This document shows positions 24,496 to 35,412 of a stretch of 64,000 bases of DNA, one piece after another. The notes below the pieces were generated by a model that was not told the DNA's origin, made no database searches, and saw only the letters and a program-made list of their open reading frames with translations. The position numbers were made by a program, and so were the translations under genes. This DNA is from Melastoma dodecandrum. Its lineage: Eukaryota; Streptophyta; Magnoliopsida; Myrtales; Melastomataceae. Location of the stretch: the NCBI GenBank assembly GCA_029817715.1, contig JARUPY010000474.1, positions 2,666,001 to 2,730,000 on the forward strand, written 5' to 3'. Each line of letters begins with the position of its first letter. The stretch's first letter is position 1.

Positions 24496-27120
24496 TGTCT
24501 TTCCAATCGAAGCGGGCTCCATTGTTGAGGCTGGGCGTCGACGTCAGAGTGGAGGAGATGAGTTCGCCGTGGCCAGATCTGTGTTGCTGACGTTCAGAGC
24601 TTTGAAGGTGGCAGCTTCGGAGGGATCTCGGCGAATCTGGTGGCGGCAAGGTAAGGGGGGAGAGGGCTCCCTGATCTGGGTCCGGGCGAAGGAGTCCAAG
24701 GTGAACCAGAGGCTAGGGTGGTCAAGGTCGCCGAATGGAGGTCGGGGGGGGGGGGGACGAGAGAGTGACCGCTGGAGACGTCTGACGCGGTTTGCACGAA
24801 TATGAGGAGGTGGGTTGACGGCATGGAGCTGAGGAAAGCGGCTGCTAGACGTTGAGGGAAGGGTTGACCTCGGACGTGGTGGGAGTCGAGATCGGACAGG
24901 AGATCCCAAGGGAGAGGGCCTACTCGTGGGCGACCCAGGAGGTGGGGATCCCAACGATGTCACGAAGCTTGCCCTGCCGGAGGAGCTGGCTGATGTGGTC
25001 GACGGCGTGGCGGGCGGTGGTGCCGGTGCCAAAGCCGACGACTATCCCGGACTCGACAAATTCGACGGCCTTGAAGGCGGGGATCTTCTTGAGGTCGTCC
25101 TGGGAGAGGATGGAGGGGTTGGAGTCACGTGGCTGAGAAGGGAATCGTCGTCCGCTGCGTAAGGAAGCACCATTTCCATTGTTGGGTTGGAACACCCATT
25201 TGGAGCTGCTGGGAGGCTCGGATCTGGTGTCCTTTGGTGTGAAGGTCGGCTGGGAGTTGCTCTGTGCTTAATGAGGAGCTCGGGGTTCGCTGATGGAGAT
25301 GGGTGGAGCAAGACCACTGGGAATCGCCACTGCTCTCGACTTTGTTTGCCAGAAGAGTGTTGGGGAAGGAGCCCTTCGCTGTCGCTGTTAGGGCGTCTGT
25401 GGCTGCTGGTGTTAAAGTTGGGTCTGCAGCACGGCTGGAGATTGGGGAATAGCGGAGGCGGTCGGTTGTTGATGAATAAAGACTTGAAGCCATGACAGGT
25501 TGTTGCCGGTGTTTGGAGAGACCTTCCACCATTGCTTCTGTTGTTGTGAATGAACTGTTAGCCACTGGGATTGCTGTCATCGGCGGCCTCAAGTACCGGA
25601 AGCACTGCTGGTAACTGGACGCCCTTCTGAGAGCTGCTGGTTGTTGCGGCTGAGAAACTGAAGGGCCATCGTCTCCATGATGCATACCTGCACGTGGAAA
25701 GAAAACAAGTCAAAGTAAAACGAGAGCTCCCCGCGACGCTAACGTGCGTCCACGAGGAGCTTGGACACGGTCCTCCACTGAAGGCGGGGGATTGGAGCCG
25801 GTCGGGCCACTTTGCTCCTGTCGCTGCAGCGGGTAGACGTCAATCGCCGTAAGCCGCATCTGATGAAGTTGGGATCATCATGGGAAACGAATGTTGTCAC
25901 CTGTGTTCAGAGAAGCTGAAGTTCGCAGCAACCAGAGGTATGACATCCTTCTCGTTGTTGCCGTCGCGCGTTCCGTTTGGGTTGGTCATCAAGGAGTTTC
26001 CGCGATGCTCATTTTTCTTACCTTGGTCAGAAACCGTTGAGGAATGGGAATGGTGATGAAGAAGTTTTTTTTTTAGTGAGGCGAAGGAAGGATAAACGTT
26101 GAAGGCTCAAAATTTTCAAGGCTCGGGTTCGGGGGAGCTGATGGTGGTTTCTGGGGGTGTCCTCATTCTTGGGTGGAGTTGCTTGGCTACTTTGGAGCCA
26201 AGAAGGTGGTGAGGCGAAGTGGGAATGAGGGATAGGGAACCAGGAGATGTCTGGTTTCTTGCTGTAGTGCGCTCGTCTTGACAGCCGGGATGTCGGCTGG
26301 AGCCGCTGGATCTAGGAACCTCGTCGAAGTCAGGATCTGATTACGGGAAGAACCACTGCCACTTGTCAGGCGAATCAACTCCTGGTATTGTCGAAGAAGA
26401 CACCGGCAGAGGGGCCGCCACCTCCTTCTGGGGTTAGCTGCAACGTCAGGTTTGCTGTTGCTTTGGGAGGACAGGATCGTCTGCTGCTGGGGTGGTGAAG
26501 AAGACCGCTTCCTGAGTGTGGCTCCGGGAGAGTTTGTTCTCGGCAGGCCGAGGGAAGGTTTTGAGGCTTTGGTTTCCTTTCCCGAACGAGGAGTGGAATT
26601 TTCTTGCTCTCTCATCTCCCCCGCCGAGGCTTTCTCCTCCCTTCGAGGGATTCCTCCATTCTCCCATCCTCATCCCCCACCTCCCTGAGGATCAGATCGT
26701 GGTTTGTTGGAGGATTCCAGGTGGCAGCCCCAATGAGATCGTGGTACAACGTCTACCATGGTCCCTCCGTTGGTGAGAATTGTTGATTCTCTTTTCTTTG
26801 GATTTTTGTGGGAGAAATTTGTATGCTGTGAGAGGGGATTGTTGGCTGATTCTCGATTGTTGATGATTGCAGGTTGTCAGGAGAGCATACTGTGCGCTCC
26901 CCCCATTTTGGTTTGTCACAGTGAGTGGAGGTCGTGGTACGACATTCCTCTCAAAGAGGCCGTTGGCAGGGTAAAAGGAAAGGGCACGTCTCTGGCCGCG
27001 GGTGTCGGAGCAACCTTGGAGTGGAGCAAGATATCGGTACGCCAAGGCAAAACGAGCTGTGGGGATTGCTCTGGGAGACGTTGCCTTTGTGTGTGTAAAG
27101 GGGGTTTGATTCTTTCAAAT
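24496..27120. other. GC-rich segment upstream of R1, with host-derived pieces
   Basis: Before the chromovirus inserted, this segment joined 14050-14121 and so lay directly next to R1. It is far richer in GC than the DNA around it. It has many overlapping frames on both strands, mostly Ser/Pro/Arg-rich and without domains, so composition rather than coding explains them. A piece of ribose-5-phosphate isomerase is recognisable (24850-25125). At 26770-26900 the DNA becomes T-rich with a 'ttgcag|gttgtcagg' acceptor-like site on the plus strand. The rest is unidentified. Confidence 0.5.
24850..25125 (-). pseudogene. Ribose-5-phosphate isomerase fragment
   Basis: The minus strand encodes 'ILSQDDLKKIPAFKAVEFV', then 'SGIVVGFGTGTTARHAVDHI' and 'LLRQGKLRDIVGIPTS', the N-terminal region of plant ribose-5-phosphate isomerase A with its glycine-rich GxGTGST-like substrate loop. 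The enzyme interconverts ribose 5-phosphate and ribulose 5-phosphate in the pentose phosphate and Calvin pathways. A TAG stands at 24922-24920. After it 'ALSLGI' still matches the family, then a deletion and 'EVNPSLN' close to the next conserved block, and similarity stops. Only about a third of the gene is present, and it lacks plant genomic context. It is a captured or retrocopied fragment in GC-rich repeat DNA. Confidence 0.85.
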
Positions 27121-27570
27121 GTTTAGATGAATTGGATATTTACTGATTGAGTCCCTAGATTTAGCTAGGCTTCTCAATTTAATCGGAACTTAAATCAAAA
27201 TTTGGAAATTCGCAAATTAGATCTTAGATTTTAAAATGGTTTTTAATTTCGTCCAAAATCAAAATTAAACTAAAAGAAAGGAGTAGAAATGTTTAAAAAT
27301 TCATAAAAAGGTTCACTAGTGACCTTGTCGCAAAATGTAACTAAGATATTAATTTCGTGTAACTAATTTTTAATTCGAAATCAATTACCTAATCATATTT
27401 AGGGATTAATCAAATATCGCTAAACATATTTAACAATTTTTTTATGAAATCGTAAGCATGTTTGATAATATTTAAAATTTAAGGAGCACCGTCGGTTACG
27501 ATTAATCTTAGTCTAATCGCATGTGATTAAAACTTGATTAATATTGAGCATTTTGGGTTAATGACTAATT
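27121..27570. other. AT-rich stretch, nothing recognised
   Basis: Low-GC sequence of A/T-rich words with no supported gene, repeat end or RNA. Confidence 0.5.
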
Positions 27571-27845
27571 TTGGGGATCTACACCGAGGAGGAAAAAATT
27601 AAGAAAGACATAAGGCTAAGTGCTTTTGTAGTGACCGGTTCGGGACCGAGTTTTGGAAAAGGAAAAGGATTTCAGAGGGGATTTAAGTCTCGGAAGAGTC
27701 AGGGACCTCGTACCTTTAAGAAGTTCGATAATGGTCGGAGGCATGGTAAAGCAATTTTAAAGGACACATTAGTGAACAATAAAAACAGCATCAAGTGTTC
27801 CTTTTGTGAGAAAATGGGACACTTGAAGAAAATAAGACATATATT
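27571..27845 (+). pseudogene. Ty1/copia gag zinc-knuckle fragment
   Basis: The plus frame has a lysine/arginine-rich stretch ('FGKGKGFQRGFKSRKSQGP') followed by CSFCEKMGHLKK, the first part of a copia zinc knuckle whose last cysteine is missing. The match ends at about 27845, where antisense copia protease sequence begins. The two fragments point toward each other in a head-to-head join. Confidence 0.65.
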
Positions 27846-29221
27846 ACCATGCAAAGTAAGTTTGCTAGCATGTATAAGATTGAAGTTGAAATATGGAACA
27901 AAGAAAACATTTTCTAAACAAAGATTATTATTTAGTTCAATTGAACCGATGTGTGTTGCCAAAACATAAGAATGATTTGGCTTTTAAATTTTCAACGGAT
28001 TCAACAATTTGTGAGCTTTATAAAAGAAATAAAGATATGAAACTATGTGATCTGTGGCACATGTATCCACCAACCATAAACTTGTTACTGAAATAGAAGG
28101 TATATTGACAGGCAAGATTTGGTCTTAAAACAAGGAATTATGTGCTTAATTTGGTGCAATAGAAACGAAATAAGCATAAACATGTTTTATGTTCATAAGA
28201 CCTCAAGATTAATACTTTCCACTTTGAGATGTTACTATGTGTTCTTGCAGGTGATTTGTAACAGTTATTTGTTTCACATACTTCTAGGTTCTGCTGGTTT
28301 CCCAACAACCTGTAGCTGACTAACAATAAATGGAGGCTGGGATCTTCCCCTACCAGCTTTATTCCCCCTAGGGAAGCCTATAAGTTGATAACATCTATCC
28401 CTTAAATGACCTTTTCGTCCACAATGTTCACAGATCAGACCACTTCTTCCTTTTTCTTTGATTATAATACCCTCCTACATCAAACTCTCCTTGGGAATTC
28501 AGAAATCTTCCCGTGATTGTGCCATTTTTACCTGATACCATTGCCATGGCGGGTTCTTCCGTTGGATGAGAAATATGTTTCTTCATGTCTTTATGCATTT
28601 TTTTCCTCTGTACAACATTATACTCTTCCCCGAGAGTAGGAAGTGGCTTCTGCATCAAGATTTTCATTTTTAAAGTTGGAAACTCTTTATTCAACCCATT
28701 AAAGAATTTGAACACCATGTTCTTTTGACATTATTCTACATATTCCTTTACCCAACTCAACTACAATCATTTATACTCCCACTTCGGTACAGGTCTGTAA
28801 ATCCTATCTCCCTTAAGAGTGACAAAAAATTATTATAATAGATTGAAACATACCTAGATCCTCGAACCAAATTATGAAACTACATCTCATCCAGCTGAGC
28901 GTATCTCTCCTTAAGTTCGTCCTACACTTCCTTTGCTGAATTAAGAAAAAATATTGTCAGACAGTGACTTTTGGATCCAAGATCAAACTAGATAATTGCA
29001 CATTTTTCTGGCCGAAAACATATGATCAAACTCCATTTGTAACCGACAAATATGGGAACGTGGTTGTTCTATCAATCCATTCGCGAAACCAATTTTGTTC
29101 CCAATCGACCTCCACTAAATCAGGTGTTTTCATGGCACCTACCTGGCTATCCGAAGGATTGACAAGGAAAGGAGAACTTGGATCTGAGTCCACCAGGAAC
29201 CTACCTCCTCGGCTGACTTCC
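27846..29221 (-). pseudogene. Ty1/copia gag and protease remnant
   Basis: From the ATG near 29221: 'MEVSRGGRFLVDSDPSSPF', a gag body with several stops, a late gag segment ('FNGLNKEFPTLKMKILMQKPLPTL'), the zinc knuckle CEHCGRKGHLRDRC at about 28400-28440, and after more stops a degraded protease ('DTCATDHI' in frame near 28050) with 'HIGSIELNNNLCLENVFFVP' to about 27850. This order is that of RE1/Retrofit-like copia elements. Many stops show long decay. Reverse transcriptase and integrase are absent. Confidence 0.8.
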
Positions 29222-29234
29222 ATCAACGCTTTTT

Positions 29235-29464
29235 GTTATGATACCATACATGCAGAAGCACGGCTGAAGACCAACACCGATGATGCTACCAGAGAAGAAG
29301 AAAGACACTTAGAAGCACCTCATTTTCAATCTCATTCAAATGGCTGGATGTAAAGTTTGTTACACACAGTGGTTACAGTTACTCAACTAACTTTCACTAC
29401 CTTGATTACTTGGTCTTTCTCAAGGCGAGACAACTCACTCCGTCTGCCTTGAGAGAGGCTTATA
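29235..29464 (-). mobile_element. Primer site and 5' LTR stub of the copia remnant
   Basis: The minus strand reads TGGTATCATAAC at 29246-29235, whose first eight bases match the iMet primer site. The LTR then runs to higher coordinates from about 29251. It has a TATA-like 'acatataagcctctc' (minus) at its far side, where repeat copy A begins at 29465. The remaining LTR was not located. Confidence 0.55.
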
Positions 29465-30200
29465 TGTTTAGCAACAGAAATTCTGGGCCACAGATCTTAG
29501 CCTCATTTGTAGATCAACGGTTCAGAATATAGGCCCAAAGTACGAGAAGCCCAGTAAGGAGGAAGCAGTGGAAACACACTAGGCGAATGCTTGCGGGTGA
29601 AGCAGTAACCAAGCGACGGAGCTACTAGGTGATAAGAGTCATAGAGGTGATCAAGCGACGGTCAACTGGGCGAGCGAGGAAACTCTACAGCGAAGGCTAA
29701 TGGGTGATTAGGTTGATCACTAGCTATCATGGGAAGATTCCAGACGGTCTCAAGACTTGGAAGGAAATTAGTTGCCAAGTTTGCTCAAATGGAAGAAGAT
29801 ATTTCACGAAGAGTGGCAATAAGGATATGTAATATATGTCCAATATTTCGTTACCGTATATACGTAGGACTAGTTTAGTATAAATAGTTGTTCTCAGCCA
29901 TTGTATAGAGACACCTCTCTACAAACGGACATGTTGTCTTTTTATCCTTAAGCATTCCAGCGTTCAAGCTCTCTTTGTGCTCCTACGTTCTTGCTTCCTT
30001 CCGAAGGCATCGTCGATAGTATCCATAAGTGTTTTCGCTTAAGGGTGTCTGTCCCCTACCTTCTCCCTCTCTTTCTTCATTCATACGGCGACCACACATT
30101 TCAACGAACTTTCGAGCACCGGTTGCTTGTAGTACCAGAGATTTCCGACGTGTTTGGATCCGACTTATCAGCGGTTACTTTCGAAGCGAAAAGAGTCTCA
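29465..30200 (+). mobile_element. LTR-like repeat, copy A (about 0.73 kb)
   Basis: Begins TGTTTAGCAACAG and matches copy B (30510-33211 without its insert) in order and orientation. It has a promoter-like 'tagtataaatag' at about 29877, then 'cattccagcgttcaagctctct'. This looks like a plus-oriented LTR with its own TATA box. The right end is uncertain (about 30190-30200); I see no matching target duplication and no primer site after it. Confidence 0.6.
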
Positions 30201-30509
30201 TGAGTGAACGCAGCAGATGGGGTCATGATAAGAAAGGAAGATGGCGATGCTCCCTTGTTCTGGGCTGCAACATAAGTAAAAGCACATTGAACATCATCGA
30301 TCCCACCAATGTTTTTCAAAATCATCCACGTCAAAACACGGTGTATATATATACATTGAACATTGTAAGTACCCCTTTTGTTCTCTATGCAAGAAGTTGA
30401 TCAATTTAATTAATAAATAAATCTCAATTACTCGGATCCGAGTAAGCTGTTGACTTAACCCCTAGAAAATATCAAATTTCATATAAATCTTCACAGCCAT
30501 TATCGATAT

Positions 30510-33211
30510 TGTTTAGCAACAGAAATTCTAAGCCACATATCTCGCCTCATCTATGGATTAACAGTCCAGAATGTGAACCAAGGTACTGGAAACCCAATAA
30601 GGAGGTGGCCACGGAAACACACTGGACGAAGGCTTGTTGGGCGAACAGTCATCAAGCGACAGGGTTACCAGGCGACAAGGGTCAGCGAAGTGACAAGCGA
30701 CAGTCAACTGGGCGAGCGAGGAAACTGTTGGATCGTTTATGTACACTAAGAGGGGGGTGAATTAGTGTTTATCACTTTTTCGCCCTTTCTTGATGTAAGC
30801 GGAAGCATACTGTATCACAGCAGAGTGTTTCTCAGAATGAAAAATACCTTATTGTAACTGTTACGATTTTGTCGAGTAGGTTTTCGTACGAGTGTTGCGC
30901 GATCGTAATGGACACAGTGATTTATAGTGGTTCGGCCTTAATTGACCTACGTCCACTTTCCACCAACAAGGTGATTCCACTATATAAAATAATGGGTGCA
31001 AAAAGCCCTTGCACTAGGCGTATGTTCCTCTCACAAAGTGAGATTTAGAATCCCGTACAATAGATGATCACTCCTGGCAACGGTCAGCTCCTCACACAGT
31101 GGACGTCTTCTCGTTTCCAGCAGAATGATGCTTATCCTCAGTAGTTGGTAGCTCAATGGATTCCACACAGCTCGTTGTCGCTTAATATAAACCTGACTTA
31201 TCAAAGAACACAGACAACGTTATGTTAGAGTATAAATCCTCGCAGATGACTCCTTACGGTGAAGAATGTATTCTCAGAGAGCAGCTCGTTTCTGCTTCAC
31301 AGCAAAGGATTGCTTCAGCACTTTATCGTTCAGCAGAGGATTTCCACACAGATCTTGTCTCTCCTTAAGATAAGCCTGCACTTGCTTAAGAGACAACCAC
31401 AAAGTTGAACCACAAAGATCACGAAGATAGGAACCACAAAGATCACAAAGAAAACCACAAAGCCACTTAGAAGGTATCCGTCCTACACTCAGTTCGGACG
31501 TGCACGGTTACCACAGCCGTGACTCACTGCACTGCACACCCAGTGCCTAGGGTGGAATTTTCCGATCCGTTGGCTTCCACGCAACCTGCTTTACTAACCC
31601 TCTGTATCAGGCATTCAAGACTTCTGCACAGCACCCCTGTGCTCGGGAGGAACTCTTTCCACTCCGGCGGCGTTCCCACCTCCTGCTCTACCCTGCAGGC
31701 ACGAGACTTCTGGCGCGCACCCGCAAGTGCATGTCTAACTGCTCAAATTCCGTAGGCTCGAGACTTCCCTGCGAAAAGACACGACAAGAACGGCTTCTTG
31801 CCGATGGGTCAGCAACCGGTTACTGAATTCAGAGCAGGTATTCACTTAGCTTCCCTCAGACGATTCGCCGGCTGCTCGTTGAACGCACCGAGGACACCTA
31901 GTCCCTCTCAGACGATTCAAGGGATCTGACCTCAGCCCCTTGACACTCTCACACGCAGCTTGCAAGAGAAAGAACCAGGAGACACTTAGCACCTTCCGCT
32001 CTCCGTCGACGCACAAAGCTCACACAGACCACAGAGACCACACAGACCACACAGATGCACAAAGGCAGAGAGAAAATGTCGTCCTTGGTCTGATTATAAC
32101 GGAGAAAGAAGCATAAGGGACGTCCAGGCAATCTTCGAGATTTGTTGCCAAAACTGGCAGCGAGGACACAGCAATGATCTGCACAACGTTCGTTGTCCCA
32201 TAGAAGGAAAGATCCAACGGTAACTTCCTTCAATCGTATCAATTAGATAATTTATTTCCAATCTATATTATCTAATCATATCTTATTTAATCGATTGTGA
32301 TGATCAAATATATTTAATTTGATATTTTCTCCCATTACAGCGAGACGTTGCTGTAGGGAATCAGAAGGATATTTTGTTTCCAAAAATAACAATTGGAAAG
32401 ATAATACCAATATATATATTGTTGCCTAAGTGCTTAAGATAAGATCATTAGGCTACGTTAAATGAACCTAGACACTCAGAATAATTTATCTGAGTTAGAT
32501 TAAAATAAATCTTAGAATAAATCGTGATTATTAAAAATATGTTTCCATATTTTCAACTTCTATGCGTAATATCACAGTAACAGTGTACTGGAACGCAGTA
32601 ATATATAGCGATTACTAGCTGTGGTTCAGCAACGCATTGCTTAAGCTCATCACTAAGAATGAACACATAACTTGTGAAACATTACTACTGACCACCAGTA
32701 ACATGTCGCTTAAGTTCATCATCAAAACCAGGTCAACATAAACTCTATGGCGAAAGCTAATGGGCGAGGCGGTCGATCAGTAGCTGTTAAGAAAGATTTC
32801 GGACGATCTCATGATTTAGAAGGGAATTGTTGCTAAGTTTGCTCGGATGGAAAGAAGATATTACATGAAGCCTAGCAAGAAGGATGGTCTAGCTTAGTAT
32901 AAATAGTGTTCTTAGGCATTATACACAAACACTTCTCTACAGACGGACATATTATCTTTTTATCCTCAAGCATTCCAGCGTTCAAGCTCTCTCTATGCTC
33001 CTGCGTTCTTGCTTCCTTTCGAAGGCATCGCCGATGGCATCCGTAAGTACTTCTGCTTAAGGGTGTTCGTCCGCTATCTTCTCTCTCTCTTTCTTTTCAT
33101 TCATACGGCGACTACACATTCAACGAACCTCCGAGTACCAGTTGCTCGTAGTGCCGAAAATTTCCGACGTGTTTGGATCTGGCTTGTCCGTGGTTACTTT
33201 CGGTGCGAACA
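30510..33211 (+). mobile_element. LTR-like repeat, copy B, split by a solo LTR
   Basis: Copy B starts TGTTTAGCAACAG at 30510 and ends ..GTGCGAACA at 33211. It is interrupted at 30725 and resumes at 32739-32744. The outer flanks gatat (30505-30509) and tatat (33212-33216) share four of five bases, as expected for an old target duplication, so copy B is probably a solo LTR. It matches copy A at about 80-85% by eye. Confidence 0.7.
30726..32738. mobile_element. Solo LTR of about 2.0 kb nested in copy B
   Basis: It begins TGTTGGATCG and ends CAGGTCAACA (TG...CA). Copy A is continuous where copy B is interrupted, which gives both borders. Flanks gaaac (30721-30725) and taaac (32739-32743) share four bases. 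Near its start is 'agaggggggtgaattagtg', a motif I recognise from plant LTR repeats. No coding region is inside; overlapping short frames are incidental. A complete element was probably reduced to one LTR by recombination between its LTRs. Confidence 0.85.
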
Positions 33212-33216
33212 TATAT

Positions 33217-34880
33217 GACTAATTCATGACACACGCACCACTTGGTTAAAAGCTTAATTTATTAGAACACCCTTTTATTAATATGTTTAATGAAGATTGG
33301 GTAGCAAGTTTTCAATCCCACGAGTAAAGAAAATGTTACATCTAGTTGTGATGCTAAAGTGTTGTGTTTTGCACTTCACCCCTACAAATAGTCTTTAGAC
33401 AAAAGATGAAGAGGGCGCTTTTATTAGATTTGCTTTTAGATTAGTCAACTATATGGGGTTATTTTTGGACAAATGATCAATATTTACCGGAAGGATCGCC
33501 AATCTTTTGATTTGTCCATCTGTTTGGTTAATCGATAAATTACTTGAGTTTGAGACGACCTTAGGTTTAGTTTTATGGGATTTGTAAAATGAATCCTCAA
33601 ATCCAGAAGCAATTTCGGATAAACAGTCGATTCAATTCATTGGTTTTCAACGACAAATAACATGATCCACTCAATTAGAAGGAACTGAATTTGCCATATC
33701 AGTAGAATAAATTAGATGAAGTTGTCATCAGAAGCGTTTTTTCTCTACAGTAGTACAGCTCGAACAAAGTAGATCCACCGAAATTAGTGTAGAGGATATG
33801 AAATAGGAGTTATTAAGTTGTTTGGCTTACAATGAAATTTGAAACAGTAAAAAAAAAAAAAATTAGTGTAAAGAATATGAAACAGTCGTAAGTAGTTTGG
33901 CTTAATGTGACTCGTGCTTACACCATTTGGATATTCGCAGATCAAAGGAGTGTTTAGGTGGGAAAAACGGGTACTTGATGTTATAAATATATACAATATA
34001 TTACTATTATATCAATCCCTTACGTTACGATTACAATTATTAAAAAGAAGAAGAAAATACTATGCCTTTGCTTAGGTTTTAAAATTTGTGGACGTGTCCA
34101 AATCCAAGGGAACAAAAACAAACCAAATCAAATTGCATGTAGAAATTCATTCCCTGTAGGGGGTTTAGTCATTATGATTTTCGGATTCTGGTTACGTCTG
34201 ATTACGTTCTTTTCTTAGTCGACAAAAGATTGGAAACATAAGCATCGATATTTGGGTATTTGATACTTGTTTATGTTCAATTTAATAGACCTTTCATTAA
34301 TTACGTCAACTGGACATATAAGTGGTAGCACCATATTGAGGAGTCTTTCAACCAAAGTAAATATTTAAATACGAGTGAGATTAATTCTTCATGTAATTGT
34401 CCTTCAATGGTAATTAATTATACAAACAATGCGTAAACTTTGATGTGATGACGTGGATTCCACACGTTTGTCCAACCCACAATACTTCCCTATTAGTGGG
34501 GATGTCGTTGTTTTGATGGATGCAACGTGTTGTATAATCTATAACCTTCCTGATCCGATAAATTTCATGTGGAAAATTTTGCGACGACGTCAATCCTACT
34601 ATTAAAATATAATCTCGCCCCTTTTTTTCCAATCCCAAAAGTAAAAGCAACCCATTACCAATTTCAAAAATAAAACTTCAAAGTCCGATTCATCTACTAA
34701 TAACTCGAATTTGTCCCGTTTGCATAGCTCCGGAATATTATGGATTCACCCAAAAAAACTTTTCATGACAAAAGTAAAATGCGGTATTTTAATATCAAGT
34801 ACGAATGTGATTATGTATGTCTGGGAGTGCGTACTTATATTACCAAGTTACGTCCTTCACCACCTGTTTAGGCTCGTTTA
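33217..34880. other. AT-rich intergenic DNA upstream of the split host gene
   Basis: No supported gene, repeat end or RNA. The last part is the upstream region of the gene at 34943. Confidence 0.5.
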
Positions 34881-34884
34881 TGCC

Positions 34885-34896
34885 TGTATATAAATA
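34885..34896 (+). promoter_or_regulatory. TATA box of the split host gene
   Basis: tgtatataaata sits about 50 bases upstream of the ATG at 34943, a normal plant promoter spacing. Confidence 0.6.
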
Positions 34897-35192
34897 AACA
34901 CTTAAGCAGGGTCAGTGGCATCGGTAATTAGCAAACCGGGAAATGCTGCGTTCACTTCTAAAAATTGGAAAGCTTTCATCTCCCAAAACCCTCTACCCTC
35001 TCTACATCTTCCCATCATCTCCACTATCATCTTCAAGGATTCAATCCAAGATCTCCCTTCGAATCAAAACCATAATCAATCCCTTCACCATCCCTAATAT
35101 CTCTGGCATCATCCTTACCCTCTTCCCGAAAGCCAAAGCTTTGCTCCTCCAGTTGTCCAAGGAGGCCACTACCCGTCTCCGGATCCCGCCTG

Positions 35193-35354
35193 ACTCGTTA
35201 AGAATATTGCTCTCTCTCCTTGGCTCCATTGATGTCAAGGCCTTTGTAGATGGTTTCATCATCCCTTGCCTGAACTCGTTAAGAATATTGCTCTCTCTCC
35301 TTGGCTCCATTGATGTCAAGGCCTTTGTAGACGGTTTCATCATCCCATGCCTGA
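35193..35354 (+). repeat. 81-bp in-frame tandem duplication in the split host gene
   Basis: The unit starting actcgttaagaatattgctc at 35193 recurs at 35274. It doubles the peptide that starts SLRILLSLLGSIDVKAF and ends FVDGFIIPCL. I see about three base differences, so it is fairly recent. Length is a multiple of three, so the frame is kept. Confidence 0.93.
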
Positions 35355-35412
35355 AGAAGCTCGCGAAGTTTAAGTTTGTAGGTGGGCCCAGGGTGAGGGT
35401 GTATTCGGTGGT

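Noticed and set aside
24544..26786. Many Ser/Pro/Arg-rich frames in the GC-rich block
   Set aside because: High GC removes stops in all frames; only the RPI similarity is specific.
27571..27969. A 132-codon plus-strand protein
   Set aside because: It is a hybrid of copia gag and antisense copia protease sequence.
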